DNA of 64,000 nt from Cordilura impudica (Eukaryota; Arthropoda; Insecta; Diptera; Scathophagidae): NCBI GenBank assembly GCA_963682025.1, contig OY821518.1, positions 148,330,057 to 148,394,056 of the forward strand, given 5' to 3'. Position numbers and translations under genes: made by a program. The notes under the pieces are model-generated. The model was not told where the DNA came from and ran no database searches. It was given only the letters and a program-made list of their open reading frames with translations. Shown piece after piece: positions 34,939-47,189 of this stretch (positions are counted from its first letter, which is position 1; each line of letters starts with the position of its first letter).

Positions 34939-35239
34939 CACTGTGGCTGAAATTTTGATTTCATTGGCCAATAGTCCAATTGTTTTTTGTCACCGATTTT
35001 TAAAATGTTAACGCCATTTTGTAGCTAATATATCCAAATTAATGAAGCCAAAAAATTAGGTTAAACTATTGCTAATTGTGGGCGTGGCATGCTGTTTTTT
35101 AATTTCAGAAAAAGGTGATTTTTTTTTTTATCAAAAATAAATAGTTACTACTCGCAAGTTATCGTCGATCTTCTTTACAAGGTCTTCTTTACATGGTTGG
35201 TAGGATTGCAGTCTTTAGTTGTTGTAAGTGGTTACAAAC

Positions 35240-35730
35240 AGAGCCCCCCCATTACTCGAGCTTCTCGAGTAGTTAACGAGCTACTCGAGCTCAACGAGTA
35301 GCTACTGGCGTGGGCAAATTACTACTCGAAAAAGCTCGACGCCTTTCCATACAAATGTATGAAAAAATTCACTTCATAGATGTTTGACTTAATTAAAAAA
35401 AATTTTCCCACAATACATGGTATGATTTTATATATTTTGAAGTCAGTTACACTGATAGATTACCCTCCTGCAATATTAAAACATTCTAATAATGGAGTGA
35501 GCTAACTACTACTCGAAAAAGATCATCCACTTTCCACTCAAATGTATGAAAATATGATCTTCGTATATGTTTGATGCCTATTTCCAAAAAAATTTTCAAG
35601 AAGACTCGGAAAAATCTCTTAGTATTTTAATCTGAATATATGTAGAGAATATGTTTTCAAAATTTCAAAGCATATCGGCAAAAATGTTGGCGTGTGGGAG
35701 CAACTACTCGAAAAAGATCGGAAATTTTGC
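35240..35730 (+). repeat. ~190-bp diverged tandem repeats inside Transib
   Basis: Three units marked by CTACTCGAAAAAGMTC at about 35324, 35510 and 35703. Each follows a GTGGGC/GTGAGC phrase and, except the last, is followed by TTTCCA.ACAAATGTATGA. A related piece lies near the other end at about 40585-40690 (CACTTTCTATACAAATG...TTTCCCACAAT). An initial palindromic stretch CTCGAGTAGTTAACGAGCTA (from 35276) belongs to the first unit. Confidence 0.6.
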
Positions 35731-36135
35731 AACAAGTGTAAAAAATACAAACAATTTTTTTTAATTTTTTCACTGTCTGTAATTGACTATATTCATAGAT
35801 TACTTTTACAAAATTTTAAACCATTCCGACCAAAATTTTGGCGTCGCACAGTGCACTTTTATTTTCAACAGAGTGATAAAAAATCGGCAAGAAATTGAAA
35901 TTTATTTCAAAAACTCTGAATTTTTCCAATCTGGCCTTGGTTTTGCGCCATCTATATTAGTAAAAATTTAAAAAAACAATTTTGTTGAAAAAATTTTTAT
36001 CTTCAGTGATACACTCCGACCAATCGGTTATAGATATTTGAATAACTTTTTTTTTTTATTTGAAAGATACATTTATTTTTTGTAATATATGTAAGCTAAG
36101 TTACTAATTTGAGTTGGTTTAGCTTTTCAAATTTT

Positions 36136-36786
36136 GGCCCTTATTATGAGTTGCATTCGATCTTCGATCTTCACTGGCTATCGAACAACGAGTATCGAAT
36201 GTCAAGTTCGTATTATGAGCTGGCAGCACGGTCGAAAATTTCGTTGTTCAACGAATTTTCAATCGAACACAATTTTGCTTTCGATGCTGGATGGCACTTT
36301 GTAAAACTTATTGAAAATTTAAGTTGTAAATTATTTTAATTTTATGAGGTTGTGCATTGTCGCAGCAGTCCAACTGTAGCAGATAGCAATTCTCTAAACG
36401 CTTCCTTGCAGTCGAACATTTGCTATAAATCTGCAAACAAATGGTACCCTTGTTAAAACCTCGCATACCATTTCCAAAATGTTGGAAGCATCTCTCATGA
36501 CGAAACATCAATCATGACGAAGCATTCTTCTTCATCAGACGATCATAGAACCATAATTCCATGTTAATAAATAATTAATTATTTTTTTTTCTTTAATAAA
36601 TTTGTAAACAAACAATGTTTATTCATAGTGTCGGCTGATAAATATGTACTATTGTGAATAATCCAATTGCGTGAAATTCACAATAGTGCCATTTTCTCGA
36701 ATGTGCGCCATAATACCAAATGAAAATTCGTACGATCAGTTAATTCGACCACAATCGAAAATCGAAAGTTACTCATAATAGGCACC
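36136..36786. mobile_element. MITE with TATTATGAGT inverted ends
   Basis: GGCCCTTATTATGAGTTGCA (36136) is inverted at the other end (GGTGCCTATTATGAGTAACT, read backwards from 36786). The arms continue with TTCGATCTTCGAT versus TTCGATTTTCGAT. The interior repeats TATTATGAG/CATAATA motifs and has no protein. No target duplication was recognised. The family is uncertain; PIF/Harbinger-type MITEs are one possibility. Confidence 0.5.
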
Positions 36787-37027
36787 TTAGCATATAAAAA
36801 AACCTTTTTTTTTACATAATTTTCAAACTTTACCTAAGCTTTTAACTATTGTGCAGTTCCGTGCGGTCTTAGCCCTTACCACGAAATTTGCTGTAATATA
36901 TCATCTATGTTCACATAAATATTCAGCTGCAAACTCGCGCAAACTTGGATGTTAGAGTGCATCAAACTAAATTTTTCGTAATATTTTGAATTTAAAATTG
37001 GTTAAAAATATACTGTAAACTAAAAAA

Positions 37028-37840
37028 AAAACAAGTAAGAAAATTATAGTCGGTCTAGACCGACTATACGATACCCTATACCTTGCGTTTAGAGACCCTA
37101 TCTCTTAGGTCCAACTAATTGGACATAGAAAATAAGCATAAACCAAATTTGAGTGGCATTTTTATTAATTTTTTTGGCTGCAATGAAAAAGTTCATTTCG
37201 GATGCTGTATTTATATGGGGACTAGGTCGAAAAATGAACCGATCCTGACCATATTTGGTAAAGTCACTTATATTTTCTAGAAATATTTACAAACCAAATT
37301 TGAGAAAAATCTGTGCAATATTTTTTGTTTTTTGATAGATTTAAGTAAAGATCGGGAACCAGCTCTATATGGGGCCTATGACTAAGAATTGTCCTATAGG
37401 GATTATTTTTGGACTACTGATTAATGGATGTAATAAACACATACAAACCCAATTTGACTGAGATCTATACGATAATTTGGATCTTATGGCAATTTATGTC
37501 GATTTCAAAGGGGTCATTTGTATGGGGATTAGGTCTGAACATGGACCGATTCTCACCAATTTCAACAGCGTTCGTCCTATGGCCGACAAAGGCTCATGTG
37601 CCAAATTTGATCAAAATATATTCTTATTTGCGACCTGTAGTTTGATTACAAGGTTTACATGGACACACAGACGGACGGACAGACATGGCTAAATCGACTC
37701 AGAAAGTGATTCTGAGTCGAGAAAGTGATTCTAAGTCGATCGGTATAATAAAAGATGGGTCTAGGTCAGATATTTTTGGTAGTTGCTAACAGCAGCAAAA
37801 AGTCATTATACCCAAACCACATGGTGGTATAGGGTATAAA
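37028..37840 (-). mobile_element. DINE-1/mini-me-like element, copy B
   Basis: Same family as 23391-24164, inverted. It starts AACAAGTAAGAAAATTATAG plus the palindrome, has a short GGAC core (about 37670), and ends with the GGGTATA...ACCACATGGTGG...GGGTATA hairpin. It is nested within the Transib element. Confidence 0.75.
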
Positions 37841-37968
37841 TTCTTGATTTTTAATCAGAATGCTTTGTTAAAGTTGTAAATTTAAATGCTAATATTTCTA
37901 TTACTTTTTTAACTTTGAACAAAAACCTTCATTAATTTTTGTTAAAATACATTAAATAGTATCCTACA

Positions 37969-40064
37969 ATGAGTAAATTTAATATATTAGTAAAAGACCT
38001 TTGTGAAGAATGTTTTCAAATACACTCAGACCAAACAAGTTTACTGTCTCGAAAATTGATTTGTAATAACTTGCTTGTAAGAGTTTTTAAAAAAATTGGT
38101 ATAAATACCAAAAATAAAGAATTTAACAGAGATGAGCTTTTAAGTTTCGTTAGAAGATTCTCAGAATATTGGATAAAAAGGTTGGAGAATCGGTGTCACT
38201 ACAAGTTTTTAGCAAAAAGAAAACCTGGCAGACCACAAAAATCATACTTAAATTCAGGACGCTCAACTAAACGCAGAAAAGTATATGCTCTGGCAGAATA
38301 TGTAAGTTTAGAGGAAACCTATGAAATATTAAAGCGTGAGTTGCGAAAGCAGAGGGAATATGAAAAGGTCTCTGTGGTGGAGTCCTTGCAATACAATGAC
38401 TCTGAGGTTAATGCAAGACCGAAAAAAGCAATCAAAAAGCAATGAATTCACAACTTCAGAAGCATTTGCACTATATATTGAACTGGACTTGTCATATCGA
38501 CAGTACAAAATGTTTCGTTCGGCTTTTTTTAAAAAAAATTACAGAGGATTACCGTGTCTTGAAAATCTTACCGAAGAAAAAATGCTTGCGTTCCAAAAGA
38601 TATGGAAGTTGATGATATTTCTGCCAGTTTTCCATTGCAATCTTCCTTGGACCATACCACCAAACGAATTTTGGAAACCTTGGATTTTGATACTCAAGAT
38701 AAATATTATTCTTCCAGCATGGTTCTTTATACCAAATGGCGTTGTGATGGCTCATCTGGTCAGAGTCAATACAAAAAAAAATTGGTAAGTATAACCTAAA
38801 TGAAACAGTTTCATATCTACATATACTTCGGTTTATAGATGAGCACCACTGTGATTCAAATATATTTATGATATCAATGGTCCCTCTTCGATTAACTGAA
38901 GAAGTTACAAGTACATCAAATGAGCATGGAAATTATGTTGAACTTTGGAGAAATCAACGACCATCATCTGTACAGTATTGTCGTCCAATTGAATTTTCGT
39001 ATTCGAAGGAAACCAAGGAACTGTGCAAAAGTATAATTTTATATCAGAACAAATAAAGAATCTCACAGATACAGTTTACACAACAAAACAAGGTTCGGAA
39101 ATTAAAATTCGGCACAATTTTAAATTTACAATGGTAGATTGAAAAGTTGCACAAGCTATATCAGGTAAAAATGTGTATTTTTGCTAAATTTACAACTGTT
39201 ACATTTTCTGTTTCCGGTTTTATACTCAGGTAACAAATCATCCACATCGTGCAATGTCTGTCATGCTAAACAAAGTGATTTTAGCAAAAATATTGAAACA
39301 CCAGAACATAATGAAATTGAGAGAATGTACGAGTTAGGATTATCACCACTGCATGCACGTATTCGTTTTATGGAGCATTGCTTAAAGATAGCGTATGACT
39401 TAGAATTTCAAAAATATAAGGAAACTACACCAGATTTTGAGAAAAAAACGTTTAAAGAGAAGCAGAAAATAAAAACCCAACTACGAGCTGACGAAAAAAA
39501 AAAAAGAATACAGGAGCAGTTCAGAGAAGTTACTGATTTGAGAATTGATTATCCACAGCAGGGCTTGGAAACACTAATGATGGTAATACTGCCAGAAGAT
39601 TTTTTGATAACATTGATGATACAGCATCTATAACAAAAATTGATAAAACTCTATTGTATAACTTTAAAAAGTTGCTGACCTGCTATAAATTCACATAATT
39701 TTATTGATTCTGAAAAGTTTGGTAAATTCGCTTTGTAGACACTTAAACTTTATAACAGTTTATATGGAAGCTGGAGAAATTGATCGCCAACTGTGCATAA
39801 GGTACTATCCCATGGTCAGAATATTATAAAATATCACATCTTTCCTATTGGCGTAATGTCAGAAGAGGCTCAAGAAGCGAAAAACAAAGAATATAAAGAA
39901 TTTAGACTTAGACATACAAGAAAGTGCAGCAGAAAAGATCAAACCTGGATTTAATGAAAATGTTACAGATCTCTTCAGATCCTTTAATCACATCACTTAG
40001 ATATCATGTGAAACACAATTTTGAGAAAGAAATGCTGCCAGATCTTGAAGATCTTGTAGTTTAA
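37969..40064 (+). pseudogene. Transib transposase, broken, two introns
   Basis: The family cuts at CACWGTG-type ends and is the likely ancestor of the RAG1 recombinase. Visible in order: KRKPGRPQKSYL (about 38216); LQSSLDHTTKRILETL (about 38640); KWRCDGSSGQSQYK (about 38737, where RAG1 has its first catalytic Asp); SMVPLRL; QRPSSVQYCRPI; FKFTMVD (about 39122); CNVCHAKQSD (about 39250); LSPLHARIRFMEHCLKIAY (about 39340); NTNDGNTARRFF (about 39575); MSEEAQEAKNKEYKEFRLRH (about 39857, probable region of the catalytic Glu by comparison with RAG1); ISSDPLITSLRYHVKHNFE and a stop at 40062. Introns at 38785-38838 (54 nt) and 39165-39229 (65 nt) have GT-AG borders. Frameshifts near 38440, 38595, 38778, 39020 and 39570, later shifts, and a stop at MVD* disable it. 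Confidence 0.85.
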
Positions 40065-40732
40065 ATAAAAAAAGAAATTTACTACATTTTAAGTATTTTT
40101 TTTTTATGTTGTTTTTTTTTTTTATTTCAATGTCTTAGGTAAAAATATACATATATTTAAGGATGTTTTTCTAATGAACTTTAATTAACCCGAATCACCC
40201 CAGAAGTATATTTGGAGATTTTTTCGTTTCTGTATTAGTCGAAACGGAAAAAATTATTTTTTATGCAAATCGGAGGTGTTACGGTATGGTAGCTTTGGTC
40301 AGATTCGGGTTAAATTGAATATAAATTTTTGTGAAATGTTGACGAAATTTTGTTTTATGTAATTAAGTGCGTTCAGCAGACAATTGAGCTATGTAATATA
40401 TTAAAAAAAAATTCACAATGGGTCGTTTTGACCCCATGAGCATAAAGGGTTAAATTGTCACAAAATCGATAGGTAATTTAATAAACAATAACGCAAAAAA
40501 AAAACGCGAGAAAAATTTTAAACCGTTCAATAATTATCGATTTTTGATCACTCACACCCCAAAAAAAGGGCACTGTGCGTCGGTGTAGCACTACTGGACT
40601 GATATTGGTCACTTTCTATACAAATGTGTGAAAATATGCTCTTATTTGAAGTTTGATGATATTCTCCAGAAAATTTCCCACAATGATATAACAAAAAATT
40701 ATATTCGTTAGAGCTGTGTATATAAAGAAGAC
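40065..40732. other. Transib 3' non-coding region
   Basis: AT-rich sequence with an AATAAA-like signal right after the transposase stop (40063-40070). Near 40585-40690 it carries a segment related to the 190-bp repeats at the element's other end. Confidence 0.45.
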
Positions 40733-40806
40733 AAATATTTTTGGTTGTTACAAACAGCAGCACAAAGTCATTATACCCAAACCACATAGGGTATAGGGTA
40801 TAAAAA
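40733..40806 (-). repeat. DINE-1/mini-me-like hairpin fragment
   Basis: AAATATTTTTGGTTGTTACA through ATAGGGTATAGGGTATAAA. This is only the hairpin end of the family. Confidence 0.65.
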
Positions 40807-41012
40807 CCATATTTCACGCTAAAAGTTAAAAAAATCAAAAGTTCAACTTTGACCTAGAATTTCTTAAAAATTACTCAATCAATTTTTTGAAATTAAAGCA
40901 GGCTCAAGTTCAACTAAATATCTACCCACTAGAAAAAGAATTACTAAAATATTTTGATCGGTTCAAAAGTTACAGAATTTTGTCCAATGAAAAACAATTT
41001 CAAGCCACTGTG

Positions 41013-41154
41013 CGTAGGCGGAACGCATTATTTGGCCAAACTCTTTGCAGCCAGTAATACCACGACAAACTGCCTCTTCCATTCCGCTATACATGTAGGA
41101 TCCTTCCTTCATGATTTGTTCCATGCCGGGTGCTTTGGGTACAGATGGAGCCAT
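41013..41154 (-). pseudogene. CCT8: CCT8 pseudogene, N-terminal part
   Basis: From the ATG at 41154 the minus strand reads SVPKAPGMEQIMKEGSYMYS and CKEFGQIMRSAY, the conserved CCT-theta N terminus, open for 47 codons up to the Transib junction. Directly upstream (plus-strand right) at 41168 a DINE-like element begins, so no promoter of the original gene can be seen. It continues at 34938 downward once the Transib insert and one CGTAG copy are disregarded. Confidence 0.88.
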
Positions 41155-41167
41155 TTTTATTCTCAGA

Positions 41168-41952
41168 TTTTTATACCCTATACCACTATGTGGTTTGGGT
41201 GTAATGACTTTGTGCTGCTGTTTGTAACTACCAAAAATATTTGACCTAGAGCCATCTTTTATTTTACCGTCGACTCACAATCACTTTCTGAGTCGATTTA
41301 GCAATGTCCGTCCGTCCGTCCGTCCGTCCGTCCGTGTGTGTGTCCATGTAAAGCTTGTAATCAAACTACAGGTCTCAAATATGAATATATTTTGATGAAA
41401 TTTGGTACATAAGCTTTCGTTGGCCATAGGATGAATGCTATCGGTCCATATTCAGACCTAGACCCGATACAAATGACCCCTATGAAATCGACATAAATTG
41501 CCATAAGATCCAAATTGTCTTATAGATCTTACTCAAATTGGGTTTGTAAGCGTTTATTACATCCATTAATGAGTAGTCCACAAATGATCCCTATGGGACA
41601 ACTCTTAGTCATAGGCCCCACATACATCTGCTTCCCGATCTTCATTAAATCTATCAAAAAACAAAAATATTGCACTGATTCTTCTCAAATTTTGTTTGTA
41701 TATATTCTTGTAAAATACAAGAGACTTTACCAAACATAGTCAGTATCGGTCCATTTTTGGGCCTAGTCCCCATATAGGTATAGCATCCGATTTGAAGTTT
41801 TTCATATCTGCAGCCAAAAAAATTAATAGAAATCCCACTCAAATTTAGTTTATGCTTATCTTCTATATCCAGTTAGTTGGGTCTAAGAGATAGGGTCTCT
41901 AAACGCATGGTATAGGGTATCATATAGTCGGTCCAATTTTCTTACTTGTTTT
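41168..41952 (+). mobile_element. DINE-1/mini-me-like element, copy C
   Basis: Hairpin TATACCCTATACCACTATG at the start, an expanded (GTCC)n core (about 41308-41342) and the TTTTCTTACTTGTTTT end. The terminal palindrome is half lost (TAGTCGGTCC then AATTTTC). Confidence 0.75.
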
Positions 41953-43993
41953 GTCTACATTTCACAATTAATAACCGAGAAAATGAAAACTTTTAGCAAG
42001 ACAATTTTAGTTTTGTTATTGGGCTTATATAACATCATTATATTTTTTTGGCACTAAATCTAAAAAACCCAGCTAAATCTACAAAACCCAGTTAAATTGG
42101 TTTTCTTTTGATATAACCGAATTCAATAATTCAAATTACTAATCTGTCTCTGTTATACATATGTACCGACAAGTTGTTACAATATTCATTTTCGGTTTAA
42201 AAATATTGTGTTAAAAGAACTTAACCACCAATATTATTATAAATGATTCTTGGCTGTGATTTGGCGGAGTATTTATGTATGATAATACCCAGGTATACTT
42301 ACTTGAGCAGTTCCAGATTTTTCTTCATTAATGCCATTAAGTTATGGAATAGCCTTCCCTTAGCTATAAAACTTTTATAAAGAAAAAAAAGTTTTAAAAA
42401 GCTTTACAAAATCTTATATCCCTGAATAATTAGCTTTCTTCTATTTCTATCATCTTATCCCTTCTTCAACTTTACCTGTCTACTTTCTAGCCATTTTTTT
42501 TTTTTTGGTTCTTTAATAAATCAATTGCTATCTCCTTTTTTTATTGACCATTATGTATTTAATGTTTTCGTATGTTTTTTATACCCATTACTTAAATTAT
42601 AACTTATTATATGACATATAAATACTATAAAAGAATATAAAAGAATTCTTATTGTTTTAACACTAAAATTAATTATTAAATTAAATTAAATTAGATATTT
42701 AAAAATCAGTAATGGTTTAATTTAGTTCCTCAATTGAATTAGCTTAATTATTTTCATATAAAACTCTGATTGGTAAATGCAACTTATTTTTCTATTAAAG
42801 GCACATAAATTTTCTGAGAACTATAATTATATGGTAGATAATGCAAAAAGTTTATTGTATTTGAAAATATTTATGAATTACAATAAATGATTATAACATG
42901 ATTAAATTTTACTATTATTAACGGAATTCCTACCAAACCTTTTTCTGTGTGTAGAGGATATAATCTGTACTCTTTAATACAGTCGGTGACGACATTCCCT
43001 CATACTAATAAAAACAATTACAAAATACTAATAAACAAAATAAACGATAAAAATAATGTGCTAATTTAAACAAAAATAACTTAAATGTTTAATATTTTGT
43101 TATAACTATTTATATATTTTCCTTATTTCCTTTTCTTGATTTTTCTTTATTTGCTATCGTTTCGATTTTGGGAAAAATTAAACGTAGTTCTTTCGTGAAA
43201 TCTTCGTACGGAATTACAGATTTAATGTATACAAAAACTATATAACTAATTATTTTATTTGTTATTAACTTTATTAACTCTCGTTCACTATTATATTTTT
43301 CACTAAAACACTATTTATATTTTATATGCTCCCGGCTACGATGGATTTCCACGTACCAACCTGAAATAAAAAAAAAATATAATTAAATACAAGACTCGGT
43401 TACCATTAGAATATTTATATTAAGTAATAAAAATTTTTATTCAAATTCTTTACTATTTTAAAATGTAACAGATTTTATTCACTAACAATCTTATATTAGT
43501 ATAATTCTTTTAAAATGAAAATATTCTCGATAGCAAAATTAGTTCAGTTTACCAATCAAAAGCTTTATACAAATTGAACTAATTCAATTGATGCAAATAA
43601 ATTGAAAGCAGTATAAAATATTTCAATATTAAATATTGGAGATTGTAATAACTAATTTAATTAAAACAACATATTGTAAGAAGAAAGTATAAAATCCGAT
43701 ATTGTGATAGATTGTTGGCTAACATGATGAAAATAATTTAGTATTTGAAACTATTTTTCTGTTGTCAAAAGGACTGCAAGCCTTTTATACGCTTTGGTAT
43801 TTATGACCAAAAGAAAAATCCAATTCCGTTGTACATAGAATGAAAGGTTTAATCCAACTGAATTTTAATTTACTTGTCATTTTGGAAAATTAATACAAAA
43901 TTTTAATTTATTTACATACAAACGCTTAAATAAATACAGTCCATTAAAGCAGATTATACGATTGGGTAAGAACCTAATCATGTGGTCATTGTT
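41953..43993. other. 2-kb AT-rich stretch without recognised genes
   Basis: I find no transposase, repeat family or long open frame. It includes poly-A/T runs and TTAAATTAAA-type low complexity (about 42655-42700). Confidence 0.45.
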
Positions 43994-44505
43994 CTTATAC
44001 CTTATACTACTATGTGGTGAGGGCATAATGTATTTGTGCTAATATTTGTAACTACCAAAAATATTTGACCTACACCCATCTTTAATTATACCGATCGAAT
44101 CAGAATCACTTACTGATTCGATTTAACGATGTCCGTCCGTCCGTCCGTCCGTCCGTCCGTCTGTGTGTCCATGTAAAGCTTGTAATCAAACTGCAGGTCG
44201 CAAATATGAATATATTTTGATGAAATTTGGTATTTAATCTTTTATCAGCCATGGGATGAACGCTATTGAAATTGGTGAAAATCGGTTCATATTCAGAACT
44301 AGTCCCCATTCAAATGACCCCTATGAGATCGACTTAAATTGCCATAATATCCAAATTTTCATATAGATCTCTGTCAAATTGATTTTGTGTGTGTTTATTA
44401 CTCCCATTAATCAATAGTCCAAAAATAAATGCTATAGAACAATTCTTAGTCATAGCCCCCATATGAAGTTGATTCCCGATCATCATCATAAATCTATCAA
44501 AAAAC
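43994..44505 (+). mobile_element. DINE-1/mini-me-like element, copy D (truncated)
   Basis: Hairpin end TATACCTTATACTACTATG, (GTCC)n core at about 44130-44160, then family sequence until AAATCTATCAAAAAACAA, where copy E starts in the opposite direction. The rest of D is absent or displaced. Confidence 0.7.
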
Positions 44506-45308
44506 AACAAGTAAGAAAATTATAGTCGGTCTAGACCGACTATACGATACCCTATACCATGCGTTTATAGACCCTATCTCTCAGGCTCAACTAACTGGAT
44601 ATAGAAAATAAGCGTAAACCAATTTTGAGTGGGATTTTTATTAATTTTTTCGGCTGCAGATATGAAAAAGTTCATATCGGATGCTATATCTATATGGGGA
44701 CTAGGCCCAAAAATGGACCGATCCTGACCATGTTTGGTAAAGCCCCTTGTATTTTGCAAAAATATATACAGACAAAATTTGAGAAGAATCAGTGCAATAT
44801 TATTGTTTTTTGATAGATTTAAGTGAAAATCGGGAAGCAGCTCTATATGGGGCCTATGATTAAGAGTTGTCCAATTGGGATCATTTTTAGACTACTGATT
44901 AATGGATGTAATATATACATACAAACCCAATTTGACTAAGATTTGTATGATAATTTGGATCTTATGGCAATATATGTTGATTTCATAGGGGTCATTTGTA
45001 TGGGGGCTAGGTCTGAACATGAACCGATTCTCACCAATTTCAACAGCGTTCATCCCATGGCTGATAAAAGATTAAATACCAAATTTCATCAAAATATATT
45101 CATATTTGCGACCTGCAGTTTGATTACAAGCTTTACATGGACACACAGACGGACGGACGGACGGACGGACATCGTTAAATCGAATCAGTAAGTGATTCTG
45201 ATTCGATCGGTATAATTAAAGATGGGTGTAGGTCAAATATTTTTGGTTGTTACAAACAGCAGCACAAAGTCATTATACCCAAACCACATAGTGGTATAGG
45301 ATATAAAA
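44506..45308 (-). mobile_element. DINE-1/mini-me-like element, copy E
   Basis: A full-length inverted copy: ACAAGTAAGAAAATTATAG, palindrome TAGTCGGTCTAGACCGACTA, (GGAC)n core at about 45150, hairpin CCACATAGTGG and a GGATATA end. It abuts D head to head. Confidence 0.75.
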
Positions 45309-46284
45309 ATATTGTGTTTAATTGAACATGGCAACAGCGCCAACACATACACTTACCAATAATTGAATGCAAAAATTATTTGTTATTTGAAAAGTTTTGA
45401 TTTCAAAGAATATACTCTCGAAAAAAGTATCAAATAATCAATATTTGTAATTTTGGCATTTTTTTTTCTACGTCGGCAATAACATTCATAAAATCTACAT
45501 TGTGTAAAGATACGATTTTAAAATAATATCTGAATCTCTTCACATATGAAATAGAAATACGGCAAATATATAGTTAAATTCCCAAACGATCGTGAACTTA
45601 AGCACTTGGAATTTTATGTAACACTTAATTTTTAATAACTGTGTTAAAATACAATCTAGGTTAACAAGTAATTTATATTTATCAAATGGAATACCCACCT
45701 TAAAAAAGAGATTTTTATTAATTTTTAACAATAATTTATAATTTGTTACGCATATACAAATCATTATCTTTTAGCCAAATTTAATACACATAATCGGTAT
45801 ACAGACAACAGATTCATAATGCTTCATCAGCTGGTGCGGTGGCAGCTGCTCGTCCATTAAAAAGCTTAAAACCCCCAAATTATGATTGAAACTAAAGAGT
45901 CTGTGTCTACTGGGAGTTTACATTCTTTGTGTTGTTTCTTTCTTTCTTTCGTAAATCCAATTTCAATTTGTGATTGTGGCAATAAAAATCCGATTTGAGT
46001 TAATTAAGCATAATTAAGTTAATAAATTTCATTTTTGTGTTTATGTTTTTGTTGTTGTATATATGTATATGCTCATAATTTAACATGAAATTAGTTTTTT
46101 AGAAGTAACAAATTGGGATTTTTTTTCTATAGCGACTTTTAAGCAGGCGCTATGAATATTAATAATCAAAAAATATGTTGTAGTCTTTTCCAATTAATCA
46201 ACAGAACTGAACACAACATAAATCAACATTTCTTAAGAGGCTTAGCGTGTGGAATTAACTTTATAGTAAAAATGCAGAAATACT
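45309..46284. other. AT-rich stretch without recognised genes
   Basis: No motif, repeat family or long frame was recognised. Confidence 0.4.
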
Positions 46285-47035
46285 TAGCTGCAGTCGGTTA
46301 ATTCGAATTTACGATACCCTTTTCTATGTGATTCGGAAAAGAGTCTTACGTCCAACTATACCAATGAGGATTAGATTGTAACTTTTTGTTTGCATGCGAA
46401 TATGCAAAAGTTCTTTATATTGGTGAAAAATTGATCCGACTATGAAAATATGAAGTGATACGAGTACTTACTAAGATATCCAGTCAAACAATAGTTGCTA
46501 AATTTTTCGAACAATAAAAATTTAAACTAGCTCGTCATCCGAGGATTTATGACTAGGAGCTGCTTCTTTTTTTTAATTTTTTTAACTGTTTTATAGAAAT
46601 AATAATGTCCAATTGTAATACTCGCACTACTAGTTTTAGCGAGTTCATAAACCATTATACGATGCGGGCGCCAACGGTTACCAATATTTAAGGACGTGTA
46701 TACAACGTTACAGACTGTGAGGAAAAATCTCTTAAAATATCATAATATATCTGAGGATCAATTATTTCTGAGAATTAAAAAATTACCTTCTGTAGAAATA
46801 TCTATCAATTTAAGATGATTTCAGTAACAAAAAATGTTTCATTTTTGTAGTAAACCATACTAAATTTCATTAAAATATATTCATATATGTGACCTGTAGT
46901 TTGCTTACAAAGTTTACATGGACACACAGACGGACTGACGGATGGGCAGACATCGCTATCGATCAGTATAATAAAAGGTCTAGGTCTAATATTTTTGGTA
47001 TTCACACACATCCACATATTGGATAAGGAATAAAA
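46285..47035 (-). mobile_element. DINE-1/mini-me-like remnant, copy H
   Basis: Diverged family sequence: AGTCGGTTAATTCG, TACGATACCCTTTTC and GAAAAATTGATCCGACTAT at the left; ACATGGACACACAGACGGAC and a decayed hairpin (CACATATTGGATAAGGAATA) at the right. The middle (about 46620-46840) is not clearly related. Confidence 0.5.
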
Positions 47036-47189
47036 ATTCCAATCGCATATGTATTCATTTTTGGCAAAATATAGTTTTTCTTTATAAGTATATACGTACA
47101 TAACATACAATGTACCAATTCAATTTGTAATTAACGACGATATACCAACGTAATATAATTTAAGAATATTCAGGTTTTTTGTTTTTGTT

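Larger units (their letters stand above)
34939..41012 (+). mobile_element. Transib transposon (RAG1-related) inserted in CCT8
   Basis: A 6074-bp insertion whose ends read CACTGTGGCTGAAATTTTGA (34939) and, inverted, CACAGTGGCTTGAAATTGTT (41012). Similarity extends about 35 bp to a CATTGG.CAA motif. The ends start with the RSS-like heptamer CACWGTG, and the insert is flanked by a 5-bp duplication CGTAG. Both features define Transib, the superfamily from which the RAG1 recombinase is thought to derive. The interior carries a mutated Transib transposase (37969-40064), and later insertions: a DINE-like copy (37028-37840), a MITE (36136-36786) and a DINE fragment (40733-40806). Without these it would be about 4.5 kb. 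Confidence 0.88.

Noticed and set aside
37969..38445. A host DNA-binding gene suggested by KRKPGRPQKS (AT-hook-like)
   Set aside because: The following frames carry Transib transposase blocks and the whole lies between Transib ends, so it is the N terminus of that transposase.
44106..45191. Frames ending in repeated RRTDGRTDG
   Set aside because: They come from the (GTCC)n/(GGAC)n core of the DINE-like elements, recur in both orientations and have no start context.
43994..45308. Copies D and E as the two arms of one inverted-repeat transposon
   Set aside because: Each arm has its own hairpin and core and matches stand-alone copies elsewhere; D is only truncated at the junction.
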